DNA of 13,757 nt from JBJELF01 sp051879015 (GTDB taxonomy: Bacteria; Bacillota; Clostridia; Lachnospirales; Lachnospiraceae). Numbering within the stretch: the stretch's first letter is position 1; each line of letters begins with the position of its first letter. The stretch spans positions 1 to 13,757 of the forward strand of contig JBJELF010000082.1 in assembly GCA_051879015.1 (NCBI GenBank), given 5' to 3'. Below, piece by piece: positions 1 through 7,374 of the stretch. The notes under the pieces were generated by a model. That model was not told the DNA's origin, made no database searches, and was given only the letters and a program-made list of their open reading frames with translations. The position numbers and the translations under genes were made by a program.

Positions 1-1
1 G

Positions 2-1489
2 GGAAATGCCTACAGTATCATGGCCGCATACAATCGTCTGTATGGTCAACATTGCTGTCATAGTGATTTTTTGTTGAATCAAGTACTTCGTAAAGAGTGG
101 CAGTATGATGGAGTTGTGATTTCTGATTGGGGCGGTGTGCATGATACAAAGGAAGCGGCGGAGTCGCAGCTTGATATTGAGATGTCTGTCACATATGATT
201 TTGATGATTACTTCATGGCAAATCCCTTGAAGAAAAAAATTTTGTTGGGTGAAATTTCAGAATCAGTGGTGGATGAAAAGGTTGTTCATATTTTAATGCT
301 GATGATGCGTCTGCATATGCTCGACGGAAAGCGAAAGAGTGGCGCATACAATACGGTGGCACATCACAAAAAAGCGCTTGAAGTGGCGCGTGAGTCTGTG
401 GTGCTTCTTAAAAACGAGAGCAATCGTTTGCCACTGGACAAGAAAAAATTGCGCAAACTTCTTCTGGTGGGAGAAAATGCTGAGTGTATTCATTCAAGCG
501 GTGGCGGAAGTGCAGAAATTAAGGCATTATATGAAATTTCTCCATTGATGGGAATGAAAATGCATCTGGGCGGCAATGTTGAAGTAGCTTATGCACAGGG
601 ATATTGTCGTGAGGAAAAGCAGACGGATAATGAAAACAATTGGCAGGAGACGAGCCTGGAGGGTGGCGGCGGACACGTACACAAGGAACAGTTTTTTGAT
701 AGGGCACTCGAACAGAAACGTACTAAGCTGCGCGAGGAAGCAGTAGAGATGGCAAAGAAGTATGACACGGTTATCTATATTGGCGGTTTAAATCATGACT
801 ATGATTGTGAGGGAATTGACCGTAAGGACATGGTGCTGCCGTACGAACAGGATACGTTGATTCAGGAACTATTAAAAGTGAAACAAGACTTAATTGTGGT
901 GCTCATCGGAGGAAGTCCCGTAGAAATGAGAAAATGGATTGAGAATGCCCACACGGTAGTTTGGAGTTGGTATGCAGGTATGGAAGGTGGAAACGCGCTT
1001 GCTGATGTCCTTTTAGGTGAGGTAAATCCTTCCGGAAAACTTCCAGAGACTTTTTATAAGAATCATCTTGAATGTTCTGCACATGCACTGGGGGAGTTTC
1101 CTGGAATAAATACAGTGGCATACACGGAGGGACGATATGTAGGTTATCGGTACAATGATACATTTCATGTAGAACCACAGTTTTGTTTTGGTCATGGTCT
1201 GTCCTACACGCATTTTGATTACAGTGAGATGAAGGTGAAGTCTCAGGAAAGCATTATCTCCTGCAAAGTGAGAAATGTGGGAAGTATGGCTGGAAAAGAA
1301 ACTATCCAGGTTTATCGTCATAAAAAGGATTTCAATGATGCACCTTATCAGGAATTGGTAGGTTTTGAAAAAATTTCATTAGATGTAGGTGAGACAAAGG
1401 AAGTGCTTATTGAAGTTGAGGATATCAATCAAAAAGAATATGTCTACTGGGTGGGAACCTCTTCACGCGACATTCGTTTAGGAAAGTAA
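2..1489 (+). CDS. GH3 family beta-glycosidase (beta-glucosidase type), 5' end missing
   Basis: Retaining glycoside hydrolase of family 3, which releases non-reducing-end beta-linked sugars, most often glucose, from oligosaccharides. The frame is already open at base 2, upstream of the first Met at 20, so the N-terminal part of the (beta/alpha)8 domain (probably 200 or more residues) lies outside the window. Counting from the Met at 20, the SDWGG motif carries the expected nucleophile at Asp36. The second alpha/beta domain follows, with ESVVLLKNE near residues 125-133, a glycine-rich SGGGS loop, and the acid/base candidate Glu264 in CEGIDR. The C-terminus has the fibronectin III-like fold typical of the family (QELVGFEKISL region). 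I see no PA14 insertion. A secretion signal cannot be judged because the start is missing. With GH74 and GH31 about 8 kb away, a role in trimming xyloglucan-derived gluco-oligosaccharides is plausible but inferred; substrate and linkage are unknown. Confidence 0.93.
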   Translation, partial: GNAYSIMAAYNRLYGQHCCHSDFLLNQVLRKEWQYDGVVISDWGGVHDTKEAAESQLDIEMSVTYDFDDYFMANPLKKKILLGEISESVVDEKVVHILMLMMRLHMLDGKRKSGAYNTVAHHKKALEVARESVVLLKNESNRLPLDKKKLRKLLLVGENAECIHSSGGGSAEIKALYEISPLMGMKMHLGGNVEVAYAQGYCREEKQTDNENNWQETSLEGGGGHVHKEQFFDRALEQKRTKLREEAVEMAKKYDTVIYIGGLNHDYDCEGIDRKDMVLPYEQDTLIQELLKVKQDLIVVLIGGSPVEMRKWIENAHTVVWSWYAGMEGGNALADVLLGEVNPSGKLPETFYKNHLECSAHALGEFPGINTVAYTEGRYVGYRYNDTFHVEPQFCFGHGLSYTHFDYSEMKVKSQESIISCKVRNVGSMAGKETIQVYRHKKDFNDAPYQELVGFEKISLDVGETKEVLIEVEDINQKEYVYWVGTSSRDIRLGK

Positions 1490-1495
1490 TGCAGT

Positions 1496-1525
1496 ATGCC
1501 GAGAGATAATATGGTCTCTCGGCAT
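1496..1525 (+). terminator. Hairpin after the GH3 gene, probable terminator
   Basis: A perfect 10-bp inverted repeat (ATGCCGAGAG at 1496-1505, CTCTCGGCAT at 1516-1525, extended by one A-T pair) starts 7 nt after the GH3 stop codon. The tail after it is only TTCTATGG, so the U-run is weak. It may terminate inefficiently or act as a 3' stabilising hairpin. Confidence 0.6.
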
Positions 1526-1570
1526 TTCTATGGAGAAAACTTGTCTAGTTTGTCAAAAATTTGTTTTGTC

Positions 1571-1599
1571 TACCACAAAATTTAGATATTTTTGTGGTA
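1571..1599. repeat. Perfect 10-bp inverted repeat upstream of the ABC operon
   Basis: TACCACAAAA (1571-1580) and TTTTGTGGTA (1590-1599) are exact reverse complements around a 9-nt AT spacer. Neither strand shows a U-tract after it, so it does not look like a terminator. It lies about 75 bp upstream of the weak -35 of the operon promoter, where an operator or activator site would fit. Three TTGTC words (1541, 1550, 1566) sit just upstream. The regulator is unknown. Confidence 0.55.
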
Positions 1600-1672
1600 A
1601 AAATTCTATCACATCTCTAAAAAATGCATAAAATATCGGATAATCTATGTAAATTCGTGCAAAATTTTAGGG

Positions 1673-1701
1673 TATTCATATAAGACCTCTGTTTTTATAA
1701 T
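1673..1701 (+). promoter_or_regulatory. Candidate promoter of the ABC importer operon
   Basis: A perfect -10 TATAAT (1696-1701) lies 17 bp downstream of a poor -35, TATTCA (1673-1678). A consensus -10 with a weak -35 suggests a promoter that needs an activator, in line with sugar-induced control. Predicted transcription start is near 1708, giving a leader of about 68 nt. Confidence 0.55.
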
Positions 1702-1716
1702 AGGAATTACATTTGG

Positions 1717-1744
1717 CAGGCAATAAGACCTAAATGATTGCCTG
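1717..1744 (+). promoter_or_regulatory. Leader hairpin in the 5' UTR of the ABC operon
   Basis: CAGGCAAT (1717-1724) and ATTGCCTG (1737-1744) form an exact 8-bp stem with a 12-nt loop. It falls between the predicted transcription start and the ribosome binding site and includes the upstream in-frame ATG at 1734. It may be an RNA stability element or the operator of a repressor; no U-tract follows it. Confidence 0.4.
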
Positions 1745-1775
1745 TAATAATGCTTTTAGAGAAGGGAGAGGTTTT

Positions 1776-2711
1776 ATGAGCAAGACAAAGAAACCGAAAG
1801 CTGTCAAAGAAAAGTTTAGCATGAAGCTAATGTGGAAGCAGCGCTACCTATTGATGATGTCAGTTCCATTTTTGATTTGGCTGATTATCTTCAAGTACAT
1901 ACCATTATGGGGCTGGACAATGGCATTTCAGGAAGTAAAGCCAAGTTCCTTTGCACTTCCCATTTGGGAGCGCAAGTTCGTGGGATTCCAGAATTTTATT
2001 GATGCATTCACGGACCGAATCTTTGCACAGACAATGATTAATACCATCGGTATTAGTATTATCGGATTGTTTATTGGTACTGTAGCAGCAATTGCCTTTG
2101 CGTTGGTTTTAAATGAAATCCGTTTTACGAAATTCAAGAAGATTACACAGACTGTGTCCTATCTTCCTCACTTCGTGTCATGGGTTATTATCGCCAGCAT
2201 TGCCAAGATGTTATTCAATGATGGCGGTGCGATTGACACCATGCTGAATACGAAGCTGGGATTAATGTCTACAAACTCCATTTTATTCTGGTTTGTAGTA
2301 TGTATCATTGATGCTTGGAAGGAAGTTGGTTGGAACGCTATCGTGTATCTGTCTGCTATGGCAGGTATCGATCAAGGTCTGTATGAGGCTGCGCAAGTGG
2401 ACGGTGCTACCCGTCTGCAGCGTATTTGGTATATTACATTGCCAAGTATCAAGCCAACCATTATTGTACTCTTAATTATGAGTATCGGTAGTGCATTGAA
2501 TGTCGGTATGGAACGTCAGATGCTTTTGAGCAACAGCATCGTGCAAGATCACGCAATGGTACTTTCCTGGTTCGCTTACGTAAGAGGTATCGGTTCAAAC
2601 AACTATGGTCTTGGTACTGCTATCGGCATGTTCCAGTCTGTTGTTGGTGTTACCCTTCTGTTAATTGCCAATAAGATTTCTGCTGCACTTGGTGAGAGCA
2701 GACTGATTTAA
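1776..2711 (+). CDS. lplB: ABC sugar importer permease, LplB type
   Basis: Inner-membrane permease of a CUT1-type carbohydrate ABC importer. It should pair with the next gene product to form the translocation channel. About 311 residues with roughly six hydrophobic segments (around 24-46, 85-110, 126-145, 165-190, 228-246 and 278-300). The cytoplasmic EAA loop, which docks onto the ATPase, is clear at residues 204-227, beginning EAAQVDGA and ending ITLPSIKP. The lysine-rich N-terminus should be cytoplasmic. An in-frame ATG at 1734 would add 14 residues, but AAGGGAG (1762-1768) sits 7 nt before the ATG at 1776, which I take as the start. It heads a three-gene operon and its stop codon is embedded in the ribosome binding site of the next gene. 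No ATPase gene is present; a shared MsmX/MsmK-type ATPase elsewhere is expected for this family. Substrate not determinable. Confidence 0.92.
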   Translation: MSKTKKPKAVKEKFSMKLMWKQRYLLMMSVPFLIWLIIFKYIPLWGWTMAFQEVKPSSFALPIWERKFVGFQNFIDAFTDRIFAQTMINTIGISIIGLFIGTVAAIAFALVLNEIRFTKFKKITQTVSYLPHFVSWVIIASIAKMLFNDGGAIDTMLNTKLGLMSTNSILFWFVVCIIDAWKEVGWNAIVYLSAMAGIDQGLYEAAQVDGATRLQRIWYITLPSIKPTIIVLLIMSIGSALNVGMERQMLLSNSIVQDHAMVLSWFAYVRGIGSNNYGLGTAIGMFQSVVGVTLLLIANKISAALGESRLI

Positions 2712-2723
2712 GGAGGGAATCAA

Positions 2724-3629
2724 ATGAAACGAGTAAAAAAACAGAGCGAAGATATGATTGTCAAGAAACCAGTAACCATGATGGATTACATTCTTCTGGT
2801 GGTTTGCCTTATTTGGATTGTAGTTACTGTGTATCCATTTTTGAATGTGTTGGCGATTTCTTTCAATGATCCAATGGATACCATGAGAAATATTAATTTC
2901 ATTATTCCAAGAAAGTTCACACTCAGTAACTACATTTATATTTTTACCCAAAATGATTTGATTCCAGCGTTTGGAATGTCTGTACTCAGAACGGTACTTG
3001 GTGCGGCGCTTGGTGTGCTCTGCACAGCTATGATCAGTTACGTATTGAGCCGTAAAGATTTTTATTTCAATAAGTTGTTTACCATTATTTTTGTTATCAC
3101 AATGTATGTCAGTGGTGGTATGGTTCCTGAGTATTTGCTGTTAATGAGAACCTTAAAGTTAGGAAACAACTTTGCTGTTTACATTCTGCCTGGTCTGGTA
3201 TGGGTCTACAACATTATCTTAACCCGTTCCTTCATCGAGGGCTTGCCTGGGGCATTGCAGGAAGCAGCTAAGCTTGACGGTGCAAATGATTTCATTATCT
3301 GGTACAAAGTGGTGCTTCCGCTCTGTACTCCCGTACTTGCTACTGTAGCATTGTTTATGGCAGTTGGTCAGTGGAACTCCTTTATGGATACTTACTTATA
3401 CGCCCGCGATTTGCCTACCCTGCAGTATGTGTTGTATGAGATTATGGAGAGTGCAAGTATTAAAATTGACCCTCACAGTGCAAATGCTCAGCAGCTGCAG
3501 AATGCAGTTTCACCTATGTCCGTGCGTATGGCCATCACCATCGTGGCAACTGTACCAATTTTGATTGTCTATCCATTCCTGCAGAAGTATTTTGTAGGTG
3601 GTATGACCATTGGTGCTGTAAAGGATTGA
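2724..3629 (+). CDS. ytcP: ABC sugar importer permease, LplC/YtcP type
   Basis: Second permease subunit of the same CUT1-type importer, 301 residues, membrane-embedded. Hydrophobic segments fall near residues 21-45, 88-112, 118-140, 148-170, 200-220 and 265-285. The EAA loop is at residues 180-203 (starting EAAKLDGAND and ending VVLPLCTP), and the C-terminal KYFVGGMTIGAVKD ending is typical of this permease branch. AGGAGG at 2711-2716 overlaps the stop codon of the upstream permease and is 7 nt from the ATG; the 12-nt gap and this overlap point to translational coupling and equal output of the two permeases. The lipoprotein gene follows 46 nt downstream. Family assignment is firm; the sugar carried is not known. 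Confidence 0.92.
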   Translation: MKRVKKQSEDMIVKKPVTMMDYILLVVCLIWIVVTVYPFLNVLAISFNDPMDTMRNINFIIPRKFTLSNYIYIFTQNDLIPAFGMSVLRTVLGAALGVLCTAMISYVLSRKDFYFNKLFTIIFVITMYVSGGMVPEYLLLMRTLKLGNNFAVYILPGLVWVYNIILTRSFIEGLPGALQEAAKLDGANDFIIWYKVVLPLCTPVLATVALFMAVGQWNSFMDTYLYARDLPTLQYVLYEIMESASIKIDPHSANAQQLQNAVSPMSVRMAITIVATVPILIVYPFLQKYFVGGMTIGAVKD

Positions 3630-3660
3630 TAGTTGATTTGGTAACTATAAAGATATGAAA

Positions 3661-3666
3661 AAGGAG
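3661..3666 (+). promoter_or_regulatory. Ribosome binding site that fixes the start of the solute-binding protein
   Basis: AAGGAG here is 9 nt before the ATG at 3676 but lies inside the reading frame if the upstream ATG at 3655 is used. This favours 3676, which also gives a normal short lipoprotein signal peptide. Confidence 0.7.
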
Positions 3667-3675
3667 AAGAAAATT

Positions 3676-5349
3676 ATGAGAGTAAAACAATTAGGAGCAG
3701 CCGTTTTGGCAACTGTTATGGTATTGGGATGCTTTAGCGGATGTTCCAGCCAGAAAGACAATGAGAATGGCACAACAAATGGAAATGCTGGTTCAAATGA
3801 TGTCGTAGAATTGACTTTCTACAACGCCGATGGTAAGGAAGATCCATGGACAGACCCAGTAGCACTTGCCCTGACGGAGGCTACTGGTGTGAAGTTAAAG
3901 ACGGAGTATCCAGTGGGTTCTGATCAAAATCGTATTTCTTTGATGATTGCTGAGGGAAAATATCCTGATATGATTTATGCCAAGGGTGACGCAGCCAGCT
4001 TAATTGAGGCAGGTATCCTGATTGACATGACTGACTTGATTGAGGAGTACGGACCACATATTAAAGCAATGTACGGTGATGAGTTTGAGAAGTTAAAGTA
4101 CTCGGAAGAGGATCCGTCTATCTATCAGCTTTCTTCCTATGCGATGGGAGGTATCACATACGAAAGTTCTGGTACTGCACAGATTCAGTGGGATGTGCTG
4201 AAAGAAAATGATTACAAGGTTCCAGATACTTTGGAAGAATTTGAGACTATGATTAAGGATTACATGGAGGCACATCCACAAACTGAGGATGGTTTGGATA
4301 CCATCGGTTTGAGTATGTCCGTAGCTGACTGGCATTGGATGATCACTTTGGGTAATCCAGCTGGTTATATTGCTGCAGGAGCACCTGACAATGGAGAGTA
4401 TCTGATTAGAGAAGATGGAACTGCAGTTTACAAGTACAGCGATGAGAAGGTACGAGAGTACTTTAAATGGCTGAACCGTATGTATAATGAGGGTGTTTTG
4501 GATCCAGAGTTTGCTACTCAGACCCATGAGGACTACATTGCAAAGATTGCTTCTGGTCGTGTATTAGCTTTAACGGATACAGACTGGGATTACAGTGATG
4601 GTGAAAAAGTTCTGATTTCGGATGGCAAGCTTGGAAAGACTTACGCAGGACTTCCATTGACGATGGATGCAGATACCAAGTGTGCATCCTTGATGTATCA
4701 GGGTCTTACGACTGGTCAGGGTGTTGCTATTACTACCTCTTGCAAGGACCCTGTAGCAGCAATTAAATTCTTAGATTATCTCTGCTCCGATGAGGGACAG
4801 GTGTTGGTAAATTGGGGTATTGAGGGTGTGAACTACTTCATTGATGATGAAGGACATCGCTATCGTACACAGGAAGAAATTGATGAGGCTAATTCCAACA
4901 GTGATTACGCTAAGACTACTGGTGTAGGTTTCCACACTTATCCATTCCCATGCTATGGTTCTGGTGTAGAAGATTCTACTGGAAGCACTTATACAACTAC
5001 CAGTAAAGATAATGTAATTGCAGAGTACAATGAGGAAGAGAAGGCAGCCTGTGCAGCTTGGAATGTGGAATTGTTAGTAGATATCTTCCCACAGAGCAAT
5101 GAGTTTGAGGTTCCAGAGTACTCTCCAGTTTGGGCATACACCATGCCAGACGCTTACACAAATATGTATAAAAAGATGGAAGAGATTACCTGGTCACAGT
5201 TAGTTGCCTGCATTATGACCAGCGAGGATTCCTTTGATGCAAGCTATGATGCGATGCTGACAGCGTTAGAGAAAGAAGGAATGTCTGAGGTGGAGCAGAT
5301 GGTAACGGATGCAATTCAGGAAAGAATTAACATTGTAGAAAATAATTAA
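3676..5349 (+). CDS. lplA: Extracellular carbohydrate-binding lipoprotein of the ABC importer, LplA type
   Basis: Membrane-anchored solute-binding protein that captures the sugar outside the cell and hands it to the two permeases encoded just upstream. About 557 residues, the large size typical of the LplA branch. The N-terminus (MRVKQLGAAVLATVMVLG) is a short basic-hydrophobic signal followed by two possible lipobox cysteines, Cys19 (VLGC) and Cys23 (FSGC); Cys23 followed by SS and a polar linker (QKDNENGTTNG) looks the better anchor. The mature part begins VVELTFYNADGKEDPW and continues with SBP-like motifs such as RISLMIAEGKYPDMIYAKGD. An ATG at 3655 is in frame, but the ribosome binding site at 3661 selects 3676. 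The last gene of the operon, it is followed by a hairpin over its stop codon and a strong terminator. Ligand unknown; xyloglucan or other gluco-oligosaccharides are a guess from context. Confidence 0.92.
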   Translation: MRVKQLGAAVLATVMVLGCFSGCSSQKDNENGTTNGNAGSNDVVELTFYNADGKEDPWTDPVALALTEATGVKLKTEYPVGSDQNRISLMIAEGKYPDMIYAKGDAASLIEAGILIDMTDLIEEYGPHIKAMYGDEFEKLKYSEEDPSIYQLSSYAMGGITYESSGTAQIQWDVLKENDYKVPDTLEEFETMIKDYMEAHPQTEDGLDTIGLSMSVADWHWMITLGNPAGYIAAGAPDNGEYLIREDGTAVYKYSDEKVREYFKWLNRMYNEGVLDPEFATQTHEDYIAKIASGRVLALTDTDWDYSDGEKVLISDGKLGKTYAGLPLTMDADTKCASLMYQGLTTGQGVAITTSCKDPVAAIKFLDYLCSDEGQVLVNWGIEGVNYFIDDEGHRYRTQEEIDEANSNSDYAKTTGVGFHTYPFPCYGSGVEDSTGSTYTTTSKDNVIAEYNEEEKAACAAWNVELLVDIFPQSNEFEVPEYSPVWAYTMPDAYTNMYKKMEEITWSQLVACIMTSEDSFDASYDAMLTALEKEGMSEVEQMVTDAIQERINIVENN

Positions 5350-5369
5350 AATCGCTTTTAATTATTTTC
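5338..5369 (+). repeat. 14-bp perfect AT-rich hairpin across the lplA stop codon
   Basis: GAAAATAATTAAAA (5338-5351) and its exact reverse complement (5356-5369) flank a TCGC tetraloop. The left arm contains the last codons and the TAA stop (5347-5349). The 3' arm is U-rich. It may protect the binding-protein mRNA from 3' decay or be a first, weak terminator ahead of the stronger one at 5412-5470. Confidence 0.55.
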
Positions 5370-5411
5370 AAAAATTGATTAGCAAGATTGCGCTTGTATC
5401 TTTGATTTTCT

Positions 5412-5470
5412 CATAGTATAAAAAAAGATATGTTTCCCAAACAGGAGATATATCTTTTTTTTGTACTATG
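5412..5470 (+). terminator. Long intrinsic terminator of the ABC operon
   Basis: An inverted repeat of about 20 bp: CATAGTA then an A-run and GATAT on the left (5412-5431), matched on the right by ATATC, a T-run of nine and TACTATG (to 5470), with a loop around TTTCCCAAACAGGA. The T-run follows an AGATAT/ATATCT stem, as in a rho-independent terminator; the complementary A-run suggests it could work in both directions. Confidence 0.8.
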
Positions 5471-5554
5471 AATTATTGTTTGTGGTGAATTTGGATGAGA
5501 TGGAGCTGTGTAGGTACGATTAAAAAAAAGTTTCGTAAAATTTCGATGTATGTG

Positions 5555-5583
5555 TCGACAGATTGGAGATTTTCGTTTATAAT
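5555..5583 (+). promoter_or_regulatory. Promoter of the GH13 gene
   Basis: TCGACA (5555-5560, five of six matches to the -35 consensus), a 17-bp spacer and a perfect TATAAT (5578-5583). The leader is about 43 nt. Three TTTCG words at 5531, 5541 and 5571 are spaced 10 and 30 bp, so they face the same side of the helix; this could be a regulator site. Confidence 0.75.
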
Positions 5584-5633
5584 AATATTGAAATGAGTCG
5601 GATTCTAGTAAGAGATTATTGGAGGATTTAATA

Positions 5634-7250
5634 ATGGCAAATAATAAATGGTGGAAAAATGCAGTTGTATATCAAATTTATCCCCGCAGTTTTCAGGACA
5701 GCAATGGCGATGGTATCGGTGATTTGCGCGGTATCATCAGACGTTTGGATTATCTGGCTGACTTGGGTATCAATGCTATCTGGCTTTCACCCATCTGTCG
5801 CTCTCCTCAGGATGACAATGGCTACGATATCTCTGATTATCAAGATATTGACCCGATGTTTGGAAATTTAGATGATATGGAGGAGTTGATTGCGGAGGCA
5901 AAAAAGCGTGACATACGTATTATGATGGATTTGGTGCTCAATCACTCTTCGGACGAGCATCGATGGTTTATACAGGCAAAGAGCAGCCGTGAAAATCCTT
6001 ATCATGATTATTATGTATGGCGCGATGGAGAGGAAGGTATTTTGCCAAATGATATGCGTGCGAGCTTTGGCGGTTCTGCCTGGGAATGGGTGCCAGAAGT
6101 ACAGCAGTACTATTTTCATCAATTTTCGGTGAAGCAGCCAGATTTGAATTGGGAAAATCCCAGACTGCGCCGTGAAATTTATGATATGATTCTGTGGTGG
6201 ATGGACAAGGGCGTCGGAGGTTTTCGCTTGGATGTAATTGACCAGATTGCTAAGGAGCCAGATGTGCATATTACTGCCAATGGACCGCGTCTGCATGAGT
6301 TTATTCAGGAGATGAGCAGAGAAACTTTCCAAAAGGGAGATTTAATTACCGTGGGAGAAGCGTGGGGAGCAAATCCAGAGCGCGCGAAGCTTTACAGCAA
6401 TCCGGATGGCAGCGAGTTTTCTATGGTGTTCCAGTTTGAACATATTATGCTGGATCAGCAGGAGGGAAAAGAAAAATGGGATTTAGCACCGCTGCCATTT
6501 TTAAAGTTTAAGGAAGTTATGAACCGTTGGCAGACATCTTTATATAATTGTGGCTGGAATAGTCTTTTCTGGAACAACCATGATTTGCCGCGTATCGTAT
6601 CTCGTTGGGGCAATGATGGTCAGTACCGTGTGGAATCTGCTAAGATGCTTGCCATCCTTCTTCATGGTATGCAGGGAACTCCCTACATCTATGAAGGTGA
6701 GGAACTGGGAATGACGAATGTGCAGTATCCAATTGAGGAGTATCAGGATATTGAGACACGCAATATGTATAAGGAACGCTTGGAGCAGGGATATGCGAAG
6801 GAAGATATCATGCAGTCCATCTATGCAAAGAGCCGTGACAATGCCAGAACGCCAATGCAGTGGGATTCCAGTGAAAATGCGGGATTTAGCAGCAAAACAC
6901 CATGGATGAAGGTAAATCCGAATTATACCACAATTAATGCGGAGAGTCAGGTGAAAGATGTTAATTCCATCTTTTTCTGTTACAAAAGCTTGGTGGCTCT
7001 GCGTAAGCAGTATTCTGTGTTTGTAGATGGACGCTTTGAGATGCTGCTGCCAGAGGATGAAGATGTGTTTGCTTATACGAGAGAAGATGGTAAGTACAAG
7101 CTTCTGGTTGTCTGCAATTTTCATGAGAAGGAAATTAGTTGTCCGCTGCAAAAGGAAAAGGGAATGGAATGTTTGGTCGCCAACTACCCAGAGAGCGATG
7201 AACAGCTCCTACGTCCATATGAAGCAAGAATGTATCTATTGAAAAAATAA
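5634..7250 (+). CDS. GH13 alpha-glucosidase, oligo-1,6-glucosidase type
   Basis: Cytoplasmic retaining alpha-glucosidase (GH13_31-like) that releases glucose from the non-reducing ends of isomalto-oligosaccharides and related alpha-glucosides. 538 residues, the usual length. It opens with the family signature WWKNAVVYQIYPRSF and the calcium-binding loop DSNGDGIGD. Conserved regions: DLVLNH (Asp99, His104), the subfamily motif QPDLNWENP, GFRLDVID with nucleophile Asp200, VGEAW with acid/base Glu242, and NNHD with transition-state stabiliser Asp317. The residue after the nucleophile is Val201; valine at this place is associated with alpha-1,6 preference in this family, alanine or threonine with alpha-1,4. 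No signal peptide is present. A TTG at 5619 is in frame, but GGAGG at 5621-5625 is 8 nt from the ATG at 5634, which is the start. It has its own promoter and a strong terminator, so it is monocistronic. Exact substrate among alpha-glucosides is inferred. Confidence 0.93.
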   Translation: MANNKWWKNAVVYQIYPRSFQDSNGDGIGDLRGIIRRLDYLADLGINAIWLSPICRSPQDDNGYDISDYQDIDPMFGNLDDMEELIAEAKKRDIRIMMDLVLNHSSDEHRWFIQAKSSRENPYHDYYVWRDGEEGILPNDMRASFGGSAWEWVPEVQQYYFHQFSVKQPDLNWENPRLRREIYDMILWWMDKGVGGFRLDVIDQIAKEPDVHITANGPRLHEFIQEMSRETFQKGDLITVGEAWGANPERAKLYSNPDGSEFSMVFQFEHIMLDQQEGKEKWDLAPLPFLKFKEVMNRWQTSLYNCGWNSLFWNNHDLPRIVSRWGNDGQYRVESAKMLAILLHGMQGTPYIYEGEELGMTNVQYPIEEYQDIETRNMYKERLEQGYAKEDIMQSIYAKSRDNARTPMQWDSSENAGFSSKTPWMKVNPNYTTINAESQVKDVNSIFFCYKSLVALRKQYSVFVDGRFEMLLPEDEDVFAYTREDGKYKLLVVCNFHEKEISCPLQKEKGMECLVANYPESDEQLLRPYEARMYLLKK

Positions 7251-7251
7251 G

Positions 7252-7288
7252 TAAAAGGGAAAGTGATGAAAAATCACTTTCCCTTTTA
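7252..7288. terminator. Strong bidirectional intrinsic terminator between GH13 and the DUF1836 gene
   Basis: A perfect 16-bp stem (arms 7252-7267 and 7273-7288, core AAAGGGAAAGTGAT) with a GAAAA loop starts 2 nt after the GH13 stop codon. T-rich sequence follows on both strands (TTTTG on plus, TTATTTTTTC on minus), so it can serve both convergent genes. Confidence 0.88.
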
Positions 7289-7294
7289 TTTTGC

Positions 7295-7329
7295 GAACTA
7301 CCACAGACCTTTACGGTCTGTGGTAGTTC
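7295..7329. repeat. Second perfect 15-bp inverted repeat in the convergent intergenic space
   Basis: GAACTACCACAGACC (7295-7309) and GGTCTGTGGTAGTTC (7315-7329) pair exactly around TTTAC. No T-run follows on the plus strand and the minus-strand tail (GCAAAATAAAA) is A-rich, so a simple terminator role is doubtful. It is more GC-rich than its surroundings. It may be a dispersed palindromic repeat, a processed RNA 3' end, or a remnant of a mobile element end. Confidence 0.6.
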
Positions 7330-7374
7330 ACGGTGTTGTCACGACTGCAAGGCATGTCCGTTTGAATCCTTCTT

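Noticed and set aside
2..1489. GH3 gene as a pseudogene or a naturally short protein starting at Met 20.
   Set aside because: The frame is open to the window edge and the residues before Met 20 (GNAYSI) match the GH3 fold, so the truncation is due to the window boundary.
1734..1775. Upstream ATG at 1734 as the start of the first permease.
   Set aside because: It sits inside a leader hairpin without a ribosome binding site, whereas AAGGGAG precedes the ATG at 1776 at normal distance.
1490..1775. Small RNA or riboswitch in the leader upstream of the ABC operon.
   Set aside because: The hairpins there are short and AT-rich; no recognisable riboswitch core or terminator/antiterminator pair was seen.
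6540..7151. Long open frame of about 200 codons on the minus strand opposite the GH13 gene; similar antisense frames elsewhere, such as 4093-4527 and 11559-11984.
   Set aside because: They lie wholly or largely within strongly supported genes, have no plausible ribosome binding site or family motif, and their composition looks like the mirror of the real codons.
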